Source: an uncultured Prevotellaceae bacterium
GTDB taxonomy: Bacteria; Bacteroidota; Bacteroidia; Bacteroidales; Bacteroidaceae
Reading direction: 5' to 3'
DNA length: 57,080 nucleotides
Assembly (NCBI GenBank): GCA_902761605.1
Contig: CACWLC010000020.1
Location: 1 to 57,080, forward strand
The position numbers and the translations under genes are program-made. Shown here piece by piece: positions 34,110 to 41,391 of this stretch; positions within the stretch are counted from its first letter, which is position 1, and the number at the start of each line of letters is the position of its first letter. The notes beneath the pieces were generated by a model, which was given only the letters and a program-made list of their open reading frames with translations, was not told the DNA's origin and searched no databases.

Positions 34110-34510
34110 AGAAAGATAAAGCCCTTGAGGAATTGTTCCTCGCACAGAAGCCCCATTTCGCTGACAATGCAGACTTCATGGCAGCGCTTACCAAGCGTCT
34201 GGATGCAGTAGAGTATCTCAAACAACACCAAGAAGCATCTATCCGTCGTTACAAGATATTGATGGTGGCAGCCTTTGTCGTTGGCATTATATGTGGCGCA
34301 GTATCTATTACCTACGTGCTGACCACACCTGCCGATGTACCCCTTTTCACCTTCAAAGTTCAAACTGGCATCCTCCTGTGGCTGACAGAGAATTCACGAT
34401 GGATTGCAGCTACGGGTCTCTCCCTACTGATGACGTTGGGCATTATCAGCATCATCAGCAACATTCAGGACATCCTGCGCATGCGTGTCAGTTTAAAAGC
34501 AAGCGCATAG
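34106..34510 (+). CDS. Small membrane protein, probable partner of the ECF sigma factor
   Basis: 134 aa. A soluble N-terminal part (ADFMAALTKRLDAVEYLKQH) is followed by two membrane helices (ILMVAAFVVGIICGAVSITY and WIAATGLSLLMTLGIISII). Overlap with the sigma gene and this layout fit an anti-sigma-like regulator, but no zinc or FecR motif is visible. Assignment is by context. Confidence 0.6.
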   Translation: MKKDKALEELFLAQKPHFADNADFMAALTKRLDAVEYLKQHQEASIRRYKILMVAAFVVGIICGAVSITYVLTTPADVPLFTFKVQTGILLWLTENSRWIAATGLSLLMTLGIISIISNIQDILRMRVSLKASA

Positions 34511-34521
34511 AAAGTCTATAG

Positions 34522-34716
34522 CTAATCGTTCGCAATCCACACCTTATGCGAATGGCTGCCACGAGTAGTGATGCCTGACTTGAGGTCGGCTACGATTTGA
34601 CGCAGGTCTTTCGAGGCTACAGAACGGCTCTGGTGGGTGGCATTGGCATAGTCGTAGAGCGTCATGAAGCCGTTCTTTGCGATAATGGTCTTTTTTTTGC
34701 AATTTTTCTTGTACAT
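34522..34716 (-). CDS. Small basic hypothetical protein
   Basis: 64 codons from the ATG at 34714-34716. The sequence is lysine-rich at the start and ends ASKDLRQIVADLKSGITTRG followed by SHSHKVWIAND. I do not recognise a family. The plus-strand promoter of the next gene lies just behind its start. It could be a real small DNA- or RNA-binding protein or a remnant. Confidence 0.4.
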   Translation of the reverse strand: MYKKNCKKKTIIAKNGFMTLYDYANATHQSRSVASKDLRQIVADLKSGITTRGSHSHKVWIAND

Positions 34717-34730
34717 TTCCAAATTTTATC

Positions 34731-34738
34731 GTATCTTT
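34731..34738 (+). promoter_or_regulatory. Promoter -7 box for the DUF6266-like gene
   Basis: TATCTTTG about 140 bp upstream of the ATG at 34879. The transcript would carry the 11 bp inverted array in its leader. Confidence 0.5.
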
Positions 34739-34748
34739 GCATAAATTA

Positions 34749-34841
34749 TATCTCTAATATATCTCTAATTCATCTCTAGTTTATCTCTAGTTATAAGAAT
34801 TAGAGCTAGACTAGAGAAGAACTGGAGTAAAACTAGAGAAA
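34749..34841. repeat. Inverted tandem array with 11 bp period
   Basis: Four contiguous 11 bp units at 34749-34792 (TATCTCTAATA, TATCTCTAATT, CATCTCTAGTT, TATCTCTAGTT), a 5 bp centre, and four 11 bp units in the complementary sense at 34798-34841 (AATTAGAGCTA, GACTAGAGAAG, AACTGGAGTAA, AACTAGAGAAA). The arms can pair imperfectly. The period is close to one DNA turn. Confidence 0.8.
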
Positions 34842-34878
34842 AATATGATAGAAGTTTGAACTAAATATATGTAGCATT

Positions 34879-35799
34879 ATGGCAGAAATGACTAAAGACA
34901 TGTACGGCGCTGTAGGGCGATTAGGCAACAGGACGTACTACCAACGTGGAGGTAAGACCATCGCAAGAACTCTCACTAAACCGAAGAATCCCAAGACAGA
35001 GGCCCAGTCGCAGCAGCGCGTCCTGCTCAAAGCAGTAAATAAGGCTTACAGCATGTTAAAAGGAATCTGTGACCATTCCTTTGAAGACTACGATAATAGC
35101 TTCGACTGTATGAATAAGTTCAAGAGGGTTAATCTGAAATACCTTCGTGAGCACGTGGCAACCCTTGAGGAATCAGGCCAGGGGCTGGACCAGTTCTACC
35201 AGTTCATGCCCCTTCAGAGTCAGAAGTGGACGCCCTTCGCAGCCATCATCTCTGAAGGGCATCTGCCCGTAGTTTCCGTGGGCATTGATGCCGCAGGGGG
35301 CCACAAGGCGTATGTCAACAGCCCCAGTCGGGCCTACGCTGACTTTGTCAACGCATGGGGCTTGCAGCGCGGTGACCTGGTGACGTTCGTAACTGTTCAG
35401 AAGCACGAAAGCATGTATGCAACAGAGATGGCTCGTCTCGTACTCAATCCCTGCAACACTGACGGGGCGGATGCGCCCATGAGCACGGAGATTGTGAACA
35501 GTCAGGGCGAGTTTCCATGCTCGAACAAGATGAACCAACTGAACTTCTCAACTTTCGAGTTCGATACAGATCACTTCAACTTCGTGCTGGGCAGTGGCGG
35601 TGACTTAGTCGCAGCCGGTATCATTGTCAGCCGAGAGGCCGTGAGTGGCGGCTGGTTCCGTAGCAACTGCCAGCTTGTGCTCAACGAAGAAGGGTTCGGC
35701 AGTGACCTGTGCAGCCTGGCAAAGGCTGTTGAGTACAGCTACAAGAAGTCAATAGATATAGAATCTGACCTTTATCTCAACAATGCAGATACCAGATAG
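34879..35799 (+). CDS. DUF6266-like protein of unknown function
   Basis: 306 aa. The N-terminal pattern GAVGRLGNRTYYQRGGKTIA followed by NPKTEAQSQQR resembles DUF6266 and related Bacteroidetes proteins that share a G...NP(K/R)T.AQ..QR signature. The rest is beta-rich without a recognised motif, signal peptide or membrane segment. It has its own promoter and the unusual repeat leader, and ends over the remnant of a PHP-domain gene. Confidence 0.55.
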   Translation: MAEMTKDMYGAVGRLGNRTYYQRGGKTIARTLTKPKNPKTEAQSQQRVLLKAVNKAYSMLKGICDHSFEDYDNSFDCMNKFKRVNLKYLREHVATLEESGQGLDQFYQFMPLQSQKWTPFAAIISEGHLPVVSVGIDAAGGHKAYVNSPSRAYADFVNAWGLQRGDLVTFVTVQKHESMYATEMARLVLNPCNTDGADAPMSTEIVNSQGEFPCSNKMNQLNFSTFEFDTDHFNFVLGSGGDLVAAGIIVSREAVSGGWFRSNCQLVLNEEGFGSDLCSLAKAVEYSYKKSIDIESDLYLNNADTR

Positions 35800-35802
35800 C
35801 AC

Positions 35803-35989
35803 CCAAATAGTTGCCCGTGACAACAACCTAGAACCGCTACGTCTTTGCAAGAAATACGATGTATCCACGATTCTTGGCAGCGACGCCCATATCACGTTCC
35901 AGATTGCCTTTAACGAGTCAAAGGAAGATCACGGATTTCTGATGTTGCGAAACAATTATTTGAATAATGTTACCATTCGTCACAAATAG
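35803..35989 (+). pseudogene. PHP-domain phosphoesterase remnant
   Basis: The frame ending at 35989 contains ARDNNLEPLRLCKKYDVSTI followed by LGSDAHITFQIA, which matches the last metal-binding motif of YcdX-type PHP phosphoesterases (GSDAH). The following 25 residues do not fit and the rest of the gene is missing. The remainder of the gap to 36072 holds only the next promoter. Confidence 0.5.
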
Positions 35990-36032
35990 TTGCAGATTAT
36001 CCCAGAAATTTGTTGGGAAGAGCTATTATCTG

Positions 36033-36040
36033 TACTTTTG
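36033..36040 (+). promoter_or_regulatory. Promoter -7 box for the zinc-ribbon/FMN-binding operon
   Basis: TACTTTTG, 31 bp upstream of the ATG at 36072. Confidence 0.6.
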
Positions 36041-36071
36041 CAGCGTCAAACAGATAAAACAAAATAGAAAT

Positions 36072-36806
36072 ATGGAAAAAATGCGATTTTGTCAGAGTTG
36101 CGGTATGCCGCTGACTGACGAGGTTCTTGGTACAAATGCCGATGGAAGTAAGAACGAAGATTATTGCATGTACTGCTATAAGGATGGTAAATTCTTGCAA
36201 GACTGCACGATGGAAGAAATGATTGAGCATTGTGCCCAGTTTGTAGGTGCTGTGAACGAAGGGTTGCCTAATCCAATAACAAAAGAGGAGTATATCGGAC
36301 AGATGAAGACGTACTTCCCCAAACTGAAGCGTTGGCGCAAAGCGCTGAATGTTACTAATGATGAGGCTATGAAGGTCAATCCTGCTTTGGCTGGGGTTAA
36401 AGAGCTTATCGCGCAGATGGCCGACTCGCTGCCCATTGCCTTCATATCATCAGTAGATAATGAGGGCTATCCATGCACCAAGGCCATGCTGGCACCTCGT
36501 AAGCGTGAAGGCATCAAAACGTTCTATTTTACCACAAACACCTTCTCACTGCGCGTGGCCCATTACAAGGCTAATCCCAAGGCCAGCATCTACTTCTGTG
36601 ATGAAAAAGGTTTCAAAGGTATGATGCTTCGTGGCACAATGGAAGTCTTGACAGATGCCAAGAGCAAGGAGATGATTTGGCGCAAGGGCGATACGCAGTA
36701 TTATCCTGGCGGTGTGACAGATCCTAACTATTGCGTTCTAAAGTTCACCGCCACGGATGGCCGTTTCTATAGCGATTTTTATCCACGTAGTTTTGTGATT
36801 GAGTAA
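36072..36806 (+). CDS. Zinc-ribbon and pyridoxamine-phosphate-oxidase-like flavoprotein
   Basis: 244 aa from the ATG at 36072, chosen because the promoter lies inside the longer open frame. The N-terminal four-cysteine ribbon (FCQSCGMPLTDE with YCMYCYKDGKF) is the DUF (putative zinc ribbon) often fused to other domains. The C-terminal split-barrel domain (PIAFISSVDNEGYPCTKAML, TFYFTTNTFSLRVAHYKANP) resembles FMN-binding PNPOx-like proteins. Substrate unknown. It leads a likely operon with the next two genes. Confidence 0.85.
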   Translation: MEKMRFCQSCGMPLTDEVLGTNADGSKNEDYCMYCYKDGKFLQDCTMEEMIEHCAQFVGAVNEGLPNPITKEEYIGQMKTYFPKLKRWRKALNVTNDEAMKVNPALAGVKELIAQMADSLPIAFISSVDNEGYPCTKAMLAPRKREGIKTFYFTTNTFSLRVAHYKANPKASIYFCDEKGFKGMMLRGTMEVLTDAKSKEMIWRKGDTQYYPGGVTDPNYCVLKFTATDGRFYSDFYPRSFVIE

Positions 36807-36827
36807 CAAACAATATATCGTTATTAT

Positions 36828-37187
36828 ATGGATTATAGGAAAGAAGCCATAGAATGCGTCAAGGAACATGTCCTCCCGTTACATAAGCAAATCTATGCAA
36901 AGTATGATGGGGATTTCGACAGGATCTACAAGGAAGGGTACAATAGCATGTCGTATCAGGGTAGGATTATTGAGCCAGGGAAGGTTTATGAACTGAGTTA
37001 TTCGGAATGTTCGTGTCCCAAGGTAAAATGTGGACTCAGGAGCGATCCGAACCAGTGCGAGTGCTCCAGGCAAAGCATTTTGTATATTTTGTCGCAGCTT
37101 GAACCTGACAGCCAGTTCGATGTCCGGATTGAGAATACGATTCTCAGGGGAGGCGATCGTTGTACTTTCAGGATAGCGAAGCGTTAA
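36828..37187 (+). CDS. Cysteine-rich hypothetical protein
   Basis: 119 aa with no signal peptide. The middle has a cysteine cluster, SYSECSCPKVKCGLRSDPNQ followed by CECSRQS (about residues 57-82), which could bind metal, a cluster or form disulfides. The C-terminal RIENTILRGGDRCTFRIAKR resembles the end of V4R-like or DUF6144-like small ligand domains, but this is tentative. It lies 21 bp after the flavoprotein gene and 6 bp before the CAT-fold gene. Confidence 0.6.
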   Translation: MDYRKEAIECVKEHVLPLHKQIYAKYDGDFDRIYKEGYNSMSYQGRIIEPGKVYELSYSECSCPKVKCGLRSDPNQCECSRQSILYILSQLEPDSQFDVRIENTILRGGDRCTFRIAKR

Positions 37188-37193
37188 TAGATT

Positions 37194-37880
37194 ATGAAGA
37201 GAGAAATAAACCCTCAAGAGAGTAACAGGGCAGAAGCATTCCGTATGTGGATGTCATCGCCCATGCCGATGGTAACATTCTTGCGTCCCGTTGGTAGCAA
37301 GCGACCAGAGGTCGAGCGGGTGAAGACGCTGGATGTTAGCCGCTTGGTAAAGGTCAGCAAAAAGAGCGGAATGAAGTTCACCATGCTAATGAGCTGGTGC
37401 GTAGGCCAAGCGGCGAGCCAGGTGAAGGAGTTCTATACGCTGCCTGTAGACGGAAAGTTATACCGCTACGACAAGCTTGCCATCAACGTCATTGTAGAGA
37501 ACAGTAAGGGAGGCATCAGCTCCTGCGACATTCCTTTCCACGATGATTTACAGCAGTTCGATCGCGATTACCTATCGTTGACAGCACAAGCAGCGAATGA
37601 ATGTAAGAGTTCTTGCTTTGCAAGCGACCAAAGGTCGAGCGCCTTCCTTGACGACCATATGGTTATCGGCACATCTGCCATGATACAGACGGAACTCGAC
37701 TGCATCGTCAACCAATACACGGACCAGTTCTACAATCCAATGATGATGTGGGGTAAGTATCGGAAGGGGTTGTTCAAGACAACGCTGCCAGTATCGTTCC
37801 AATTCCATCACGTTCAGATGGATGGCGGCCAGGCTGCACGTTTTCTTGCTAATTTACAAAAAGAGCTAAACCAAGTTTAA
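37194..37880 (+). CDS. CatA-like O-acetyltransferase (CAT fold)
   Basis: 228 aa. The catalytic motif of the chloramphenicol acetyltransferase fold is present as FQFHHVQMDGGQAARFL near the C-terminus (HHxxxDG), with earlier LMSWCVGQAASQVKEF and SCDIPFHDDLQQF segments. Length is close to the usual 215-220. Many Bacteroidetes carry such CatA-like proteins without known resistance, so chloramphenicol activity should not be assumed. Confidence 0.85.
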   Translation: MKREINPQESNRAEAFRMWMSSPMPMVTFLRPVGSKRPEVERVKTLDVSRLVKVSKKSGMKFTMLMSWCVGQAASQVKEFYTLPVDGKLYRYDKLAINVIVENSKGGISSCDIPFHDDLQQFDRDYLSLTAQAANECKSSCFASDQRSSAFLDDHMVIGTSAMIQTELDCIVNQYTDQFYNPMMMWGKYRKGLFKTTLPVSFQFHHVQMDGGQAARFLANLQKELNQV

Positions 37881-37936
37881 ATGACCTTCATACCGCAATG
37901 TATCCTGACCCCAATGATACACTATAAATATAAGAT

Positions 37937-38860
37937 CTACTGGTTTTTTCCTTTGTTGATGATGTAGATGCCAAGTGCAGCCAGGCCTCCGGCTATGGCG
38001 TATTTCGGATGGAAGATCTCACCAAGACAGAGGCATGAGGTAACGGCTCCTACGATGGGAATCAGCGAATTGTAGATGGCCACTTTCCCCACAGGATTAA
38101 GGCTGAGCAGTTTGTTGTAGAGCGCGAATCCGATAGCAGAGATTGCTATGAGCAAAATCAAACAGATGATGCCGAGCAAATTCACATTAGGTAATGTACC
38201 GCCCATAACAAGTCCTGGGATGATGAGCAGCAAGCCTCCGATGGTGAGACTGTAGCCTGTTCCTACAAAGACATCCACTCGTCGGCTCAGTCCGCGGGTC
38301 ATCAGGTTAGCCGTGGCCCCACAGATGGCATTGAGGATAATCATGCCGTCGCCCAGCCAGGTAAACCGTCCGCTTTCGGATCCACCGAGGTTCAATGCCA
38401 GTATCCCGCTGAAACCTACGGCACAGCCAAGCATCTTCCGAGAAGTCAACTTGTCGCTCTTAAAACAGGCACATGCCAGCAACACCACCAGGAATGTGCT
38501 CAGCGAATTGAGAATGGCAGCCCGCGAACCTTCACTATGTGACATACCTACATAGAAGAAGAAATAGTGGAGCGTGGTGTTCATCAATGCAAAGGCAAGG
38601 ATAAAACGCCAGTCAATAAGACGGCTTGTCCGAAAAGACCGTCCATTACTACGGGCAACAGACAGAACAATCAGACCTGCCGCAGCAAAGCGAATGCCAG
38701 CAAAGAGCATCTTACTGCCCGTCATGTCAGCCGTGATACCAAATGCATTGAAACCCACTTTAATGAGCGGGAATGCCCATCCCCATGCTATTGCGGCTGT
38801 GAGGGCAAAAATCACCACCCATACAGGCTTCTGAAATATGGATATCTGTTCCATCACCAA
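37937..38860 (-). CDS. EamA/DMT-family transporter
   Basis: 307 aa with ten membrane helices forming two EamA repeats (FALTAAIAWGWAFPLIKVGF and LGDGMIILNAICGATANLMT). The end LAALGIYIINKGKNQ is typical. The family exports metabolites or takes up small solutes, and the substrate is unknown. Its -7 box is on the minus strand at 38898-38905. Confidence 0.9.
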   Translation of the reverse strand: MVMEQISIFQKPVWVVIFALTAAIAWGWAFPLIKVGFNAFGITADMTGSKMLFAGIRFAAAGLIVLSVARSNGRSFRTSRLIDWRFILAFALMNTTLHYFFFYVGMSHSEGSRAAILNSLSTFLVVLLACACFKSDKLTSRKMLGCAVGFSGILALNLGGSESGRFTWLGDGMIILNAICGATANLMTRGLSRRVDVFVGTGYSLTIGGLLLIIPGLVMGGTLPNVNLLGIICLILLIAISAIGFALYNKLLSLNPVGKVAIYNSLIPIVGAVTSCLCLGEIFHPKYAIAGGLAALGIYIINKGKNQ

Positions 38861-38897
38861 ATGCTATGTTTGAATCAACTTTTGTTAATTATCAGTG

Positions 38898-38905
38898 CAA
38901 AGATA
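38898..38905 (-). promoter_or_regulatory. Promoter -7 box for the EamA transporter
   Basis: Minus strand reads TATCTTTG, about 40 bp upstream of the start. It is divergent from the promoter at 38928. Confidence 0.6.
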
Positions 38906-38927
38906 CCTATTTTTCAGTAATTTTCGC

Positions 38928-38935
38928 TAACTTTG
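38928..38935 (+). promoter_or_regulatory. Promoter -7 box for the LUD-domain gene
   Basis: TAACTTTG. It excludes the alternative TTG start at 38933 and supports the ATG at 38969. Confidence 0.6.
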
Positions 38936-38968
38936 CCGAATGATTTAAATGATTTTAGAGAAATTGAT

Positions 38969-39604
38969 ATGACTCCACAAGAAAAAAGAAATCAAAAGAT
39001 GGCCGAACAGATAATCAAGAATCTGAACCGACGCCATATAGAGGGCTTCTATTGTCCTACTAACGAGGATGCCGTAAAGAAGGTTTTAGAACTGATACCC
39101 GACGGTAGCTCCGTGACATGGGGCGGTACGATGACCGTTCGTGACCTTGGTATTCCTGATGCTCTAAGAAGCAGAGGGACTTTAGAAGTGCTTGACCGTG
39201 ACTTAGTAGAGACTCCAGAGGAAAAACAGGCCATGTATCTAAGAGCATTCTCGACGGATGTTTACCTTACCAGTGCCAATGCAATCTCTGAGGATGGTGT
39301 TATCGTGAATATCGACGGCAATGGTAATCGTGTGGCAGCAATAACCTGGGGACCCAAGAAGGTGATCTTCGTAATAGGTTTGAACAAAGTATCCCAGACG
39401 ATAGAGGCTGCACTTTCAAGGGCAAGGGGAACGGCATCACCAATTAATGCTGCGCGTTTCGATATTAAGACCCCATGCCAAAATGATGGTATATGCCACA
39501 ACTGTAACTCCCCCGAATCAATCTGTAACTACGTTCATTTCCTAAGAAATTCACCCAAAGGCCGACACATCGTAGTGCTTGTAGGTGATAATCTTGGATA
39601 TTAG
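38969..39604 (+). CDS. LUD-domain protein (LutC/YkgG-like)
   Basis: 211 aa from the ATG at 38969. It has the LUD features QIIKNLNRRHIEGFYCPTNE, VTWGGTMTVRDLGIPDAL and VYLTSANAISEDGVIVNIDG. The C-terminus has cysteines (CQNDGICHNCNSPESIC) that could hold a metal or cluster. In lactate utilisation LutC works with LutA and LutB, but no such genes are adjacent, so this solo form has an unknown role. Confidence 0.85.
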   Translation: MTPQEKRNQKMAEQIIKNLNRRHIEGFYCPTNEDAVKKVLELIPDGSSVTWGGTMTVRDLGIPDALRSRGTLEVLDRDLVETPEEKQAMYLRAFSTDVYLTSANAISEDGVIVNIDGNGNRVAAITWGPKKVIFVIGLNKVSQTIEAALSRARGTASPINAARFDIKTPCQNDGICHNCNSPESICNYVHFLRNSPKGRHIVVLVGDNLGY

Positions 39605-39640
39605 GGGCAAAATGCACGTGATATTATACGATTACAAATT

Positions 39641-40753
39641 ATGAGGTATTTTACCATTATTTCCATGATGCTGGTAACATTACTGGCATCGGCACAGGAG
39701 AATCTGCAGCGGGGCGCGATAGCCTCAAGTGAGAAGAAAACCTTCAACACATTGAAGGTGAATCCGATAACAAGTGTGAAGAATCAGTACCGCAGCGGCA
39801 CCTGCTGGGACTATGCCACGCTGGGGTATTTCGAGAGTGAGATACTCCGTAAGACAGGTAAGACCTACGACCTCTGCGAGATGTTTGTGGTAAACAAGGA
39901 CTATATGGACAACGCCACTCACTATGTGCGCATGCACGGCTACAGTCAGATATCAGAGGGCGGCTCATGCGATGATGTGCTTGAGGTGATACGCCAACAC
40001 GGCATATGTCCCGAGGATGCTATGCCAGCACCTGGCTCACTGACTGGCGACTCGCTTGCCAACTTCAAAGTATTCTTCCCGGAGCTGGAGCGCATGGTGA
40101 GAAGCATCGTAAGAAAGGATGCAAAGGAGCCACTACCCCACTGGCAGGATAGTGTAATGGCAATGATAGAGAAATATGTAGGCCGTTGCCCGGAGTCATT
40201 TGTCTACGAGGGTAAGACATACACTCCGAAGTCGTTTGCAGAGAGTCTTGGTCTCAATCTCGACGACTACGTGAGTCTAACCAGCTACACCCATCATCCG
40301 TTCTTCAAGTGGTTTATCATCGAAGCCCCATACAAATGGCGCCTGAAACCCAGCTATAACATCCCTATCGACCAGCTGATGGACGTACTAGACAAAGCTC
40401 TAGATGCAGGCTATACTGTGGCTTGGGGAGGTGATGTATCAGGCAATTTCACCCGCACAGGACTTGCCATGCTACCCGATGGCATTACTCCTACACAGGA
40501 GATGCGCCAAGAGCAGTGGAACGACTGGCGCTTCACCTACGATCATGTTATGCTTATCTACGGAAAGGCCGTTGACGAAAAAGGCAAGCCATACTATATG
40601 GTAAAAAACTCATGGGGCAAGAGCGGGCAATACAGAGGCATCTGGTATATGTCGCGCGACTTCATTAAGCTGAATACCACATACCTCTTTCTTAACCGCC
40701 ACGCACTACCCGACGATCTGCGTTCGGCAGTCGAAAACTCTGCACTTTTTTGA
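39641..40753 (+). CDS. Secreted C1-family cysteine peptidase (aminopeptidase C-like)
   Basis: 370 aa with a signal peptide (MRYFTIISMMLVTLLASAQ). The papain-fold catalytic residues are visible: Cys55 in YRSGTCWDYA, His in YDHVMLIYGKAV, Asn in MVKNSWGKSG. The long insert between Cys and His and the overall order fit the bleomycin hydrolase/PepC group, here exported. It would trim peptides in the periplasm. Confidence 0.88.
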   Translation: MRYFTIISMMLVTLLASAQENLQRGAIASSEKKTFNTLKVNPITSVKNQYRSGTCWDYATLGYFESEILRKTGKTYDLCEMFVVNKDYMDNATHYVRMHGYSQISEGGSCDDVLEVIRQHGICPEDAMPAPGSLTGDSLANFKVFFPELERMVRSIVRKDAKEPLPHWQDSVMAMIEKYVGRCPESFVYEGKTYTPKSFAESLGLNLDDYVSLTSYTHHPFFKWFIIEAPYKWRLKPSYNIPIDQLMDVLDKALDAGYTVAWGGDVSGNFTRTGLAMLPDGITPTQEMRQEQWNDWRFTYDHVMLIYGKAVDEKGKPYYMVKNSWGKSGQYRGIWYMSRDFIKLNTTYLFLNRHALPDDLRSAVENSALF

Positions 40754-40855
40754 TTTTCTGAGTCCAAAATCACAAAAAAAGAGCCTCTGAGAGGTGAAAA
40801 TTCATAAAATTCGAAAAAAAATCGGGAAATATTTTTGTAATCGACTGAAAATTAG

Positions 40856-40863
40856 TACCTTTG
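40856..40863 (+). promoter_or_regulatory. Promoter for the HU gene
   Basis: TACCTTTG at 40856-40863 with TTTG at 40834-40837, 18 bp apart, followed by a 59 bp AT-rich leader. Confidence 0.65.
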
Positions 40864-40922
40864 CAGTCCGAAATCGAACAATTATCGATATACACATTAT
40901 TAATATATAGAGAAAAGTAGAA

Positions 40923-41198
40923 ATGACAAAAGCAGAAATCATCAAGAAGATTGTGGCAGAGACCGGTCTCGGCAACAAAGAAGTTGCAGTGGTGGTAGAG
41001 GCATTCATGGAGGAAGTGCGTAACAGTCTGGCAGACGAGCGCGAGAACGTTTACCTTCGTGGCTTCGGCACATTCCACGTAAAGCGCCGCGCAGCCAAGA
41101 CAGCACGTAACATCTCGAAGAACACAACAATCATGGTAGAGGCTCACGACTATCCCGCTTTCAAGCCGTCAAAGAGCTTTTTGGACAAAATGAAATAA
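40923..41198 (+). CDS. HU-family DNA-binding protein
   Basis: 91 aa histone-like protein that bends DNA as a dimer. It starts MTKAEIIKKIVAETGLGNKE and has the family segment VYLRGFGTFHVKRRAAKTAR followed by an arm that fits HU/IHF, ending AFKPSKSFLDKM. Strong promoter. The next small gene follows by 21 bp. Confidence 0.95.
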   Translation: MTKAEIIKKIVAETGLGNKEVAVVVEAFMEEVRNSLADERENVYLRGFGTFHVKRRAAKTARNISKNTTIMVEAHDYPAFKPSKSFLDKMK

Positions 41199-41219
41199 TC
41201 AATTTAAATAGTTACAATT

Positions 41220-41309
41220 ATGCCAAACGGAAAAAAGAAGAAGGGCCACAAGATGGCTACTCACAAGCGTAAGAAGAGACTGCGCAAGAATCGTCATAAG
41301 AGCAAGTAA
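41220..41309 (+). CDS. 29-residue basic protein, COX24/AURKAIP1-domain-like
   Basis: ATG at 41220 and TAA at 41307-41309. The sequence is 29 residues with over half Lys, Arg or His, containing MATHKRKKRLRKNRHKSK. This resembles the short AURKAIP1/COX24 (mS38-like) motif seen in tiny bacterial proteins, some of which are ribosomal small-subunit components. Position between HU and RNase G is reminiscent of other Bacteroidetes. It is too small for usual gene callers. Confidence 0.7.
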   Translation: MPNGKKKKGHKMATHKRKKRLRKNRHKSK

Positions 41310-41391
41310 GCTCTGTGTCGGCAATCCAAAAAAGGATGCGACGCACCCTTTCGAGTTTTTAACAAGTCAAGAGAAAACGTAAGAAAAGACA

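Noticed and set aside
34749-34841. CRISPR-like array
   Set aside because: Units of 11 bp are contiguous with no spacers and occur in both senses; no cas genes are near. The 7 bp arrays are excluded for the same reason.
37194-37880. Chloramphenicol resistance gene
   Set aside because: The CAT catalytic motif is present, but CatA-like proteins of this type are common in Bacteroidetes without proven resistance. Only the fold is claimed.
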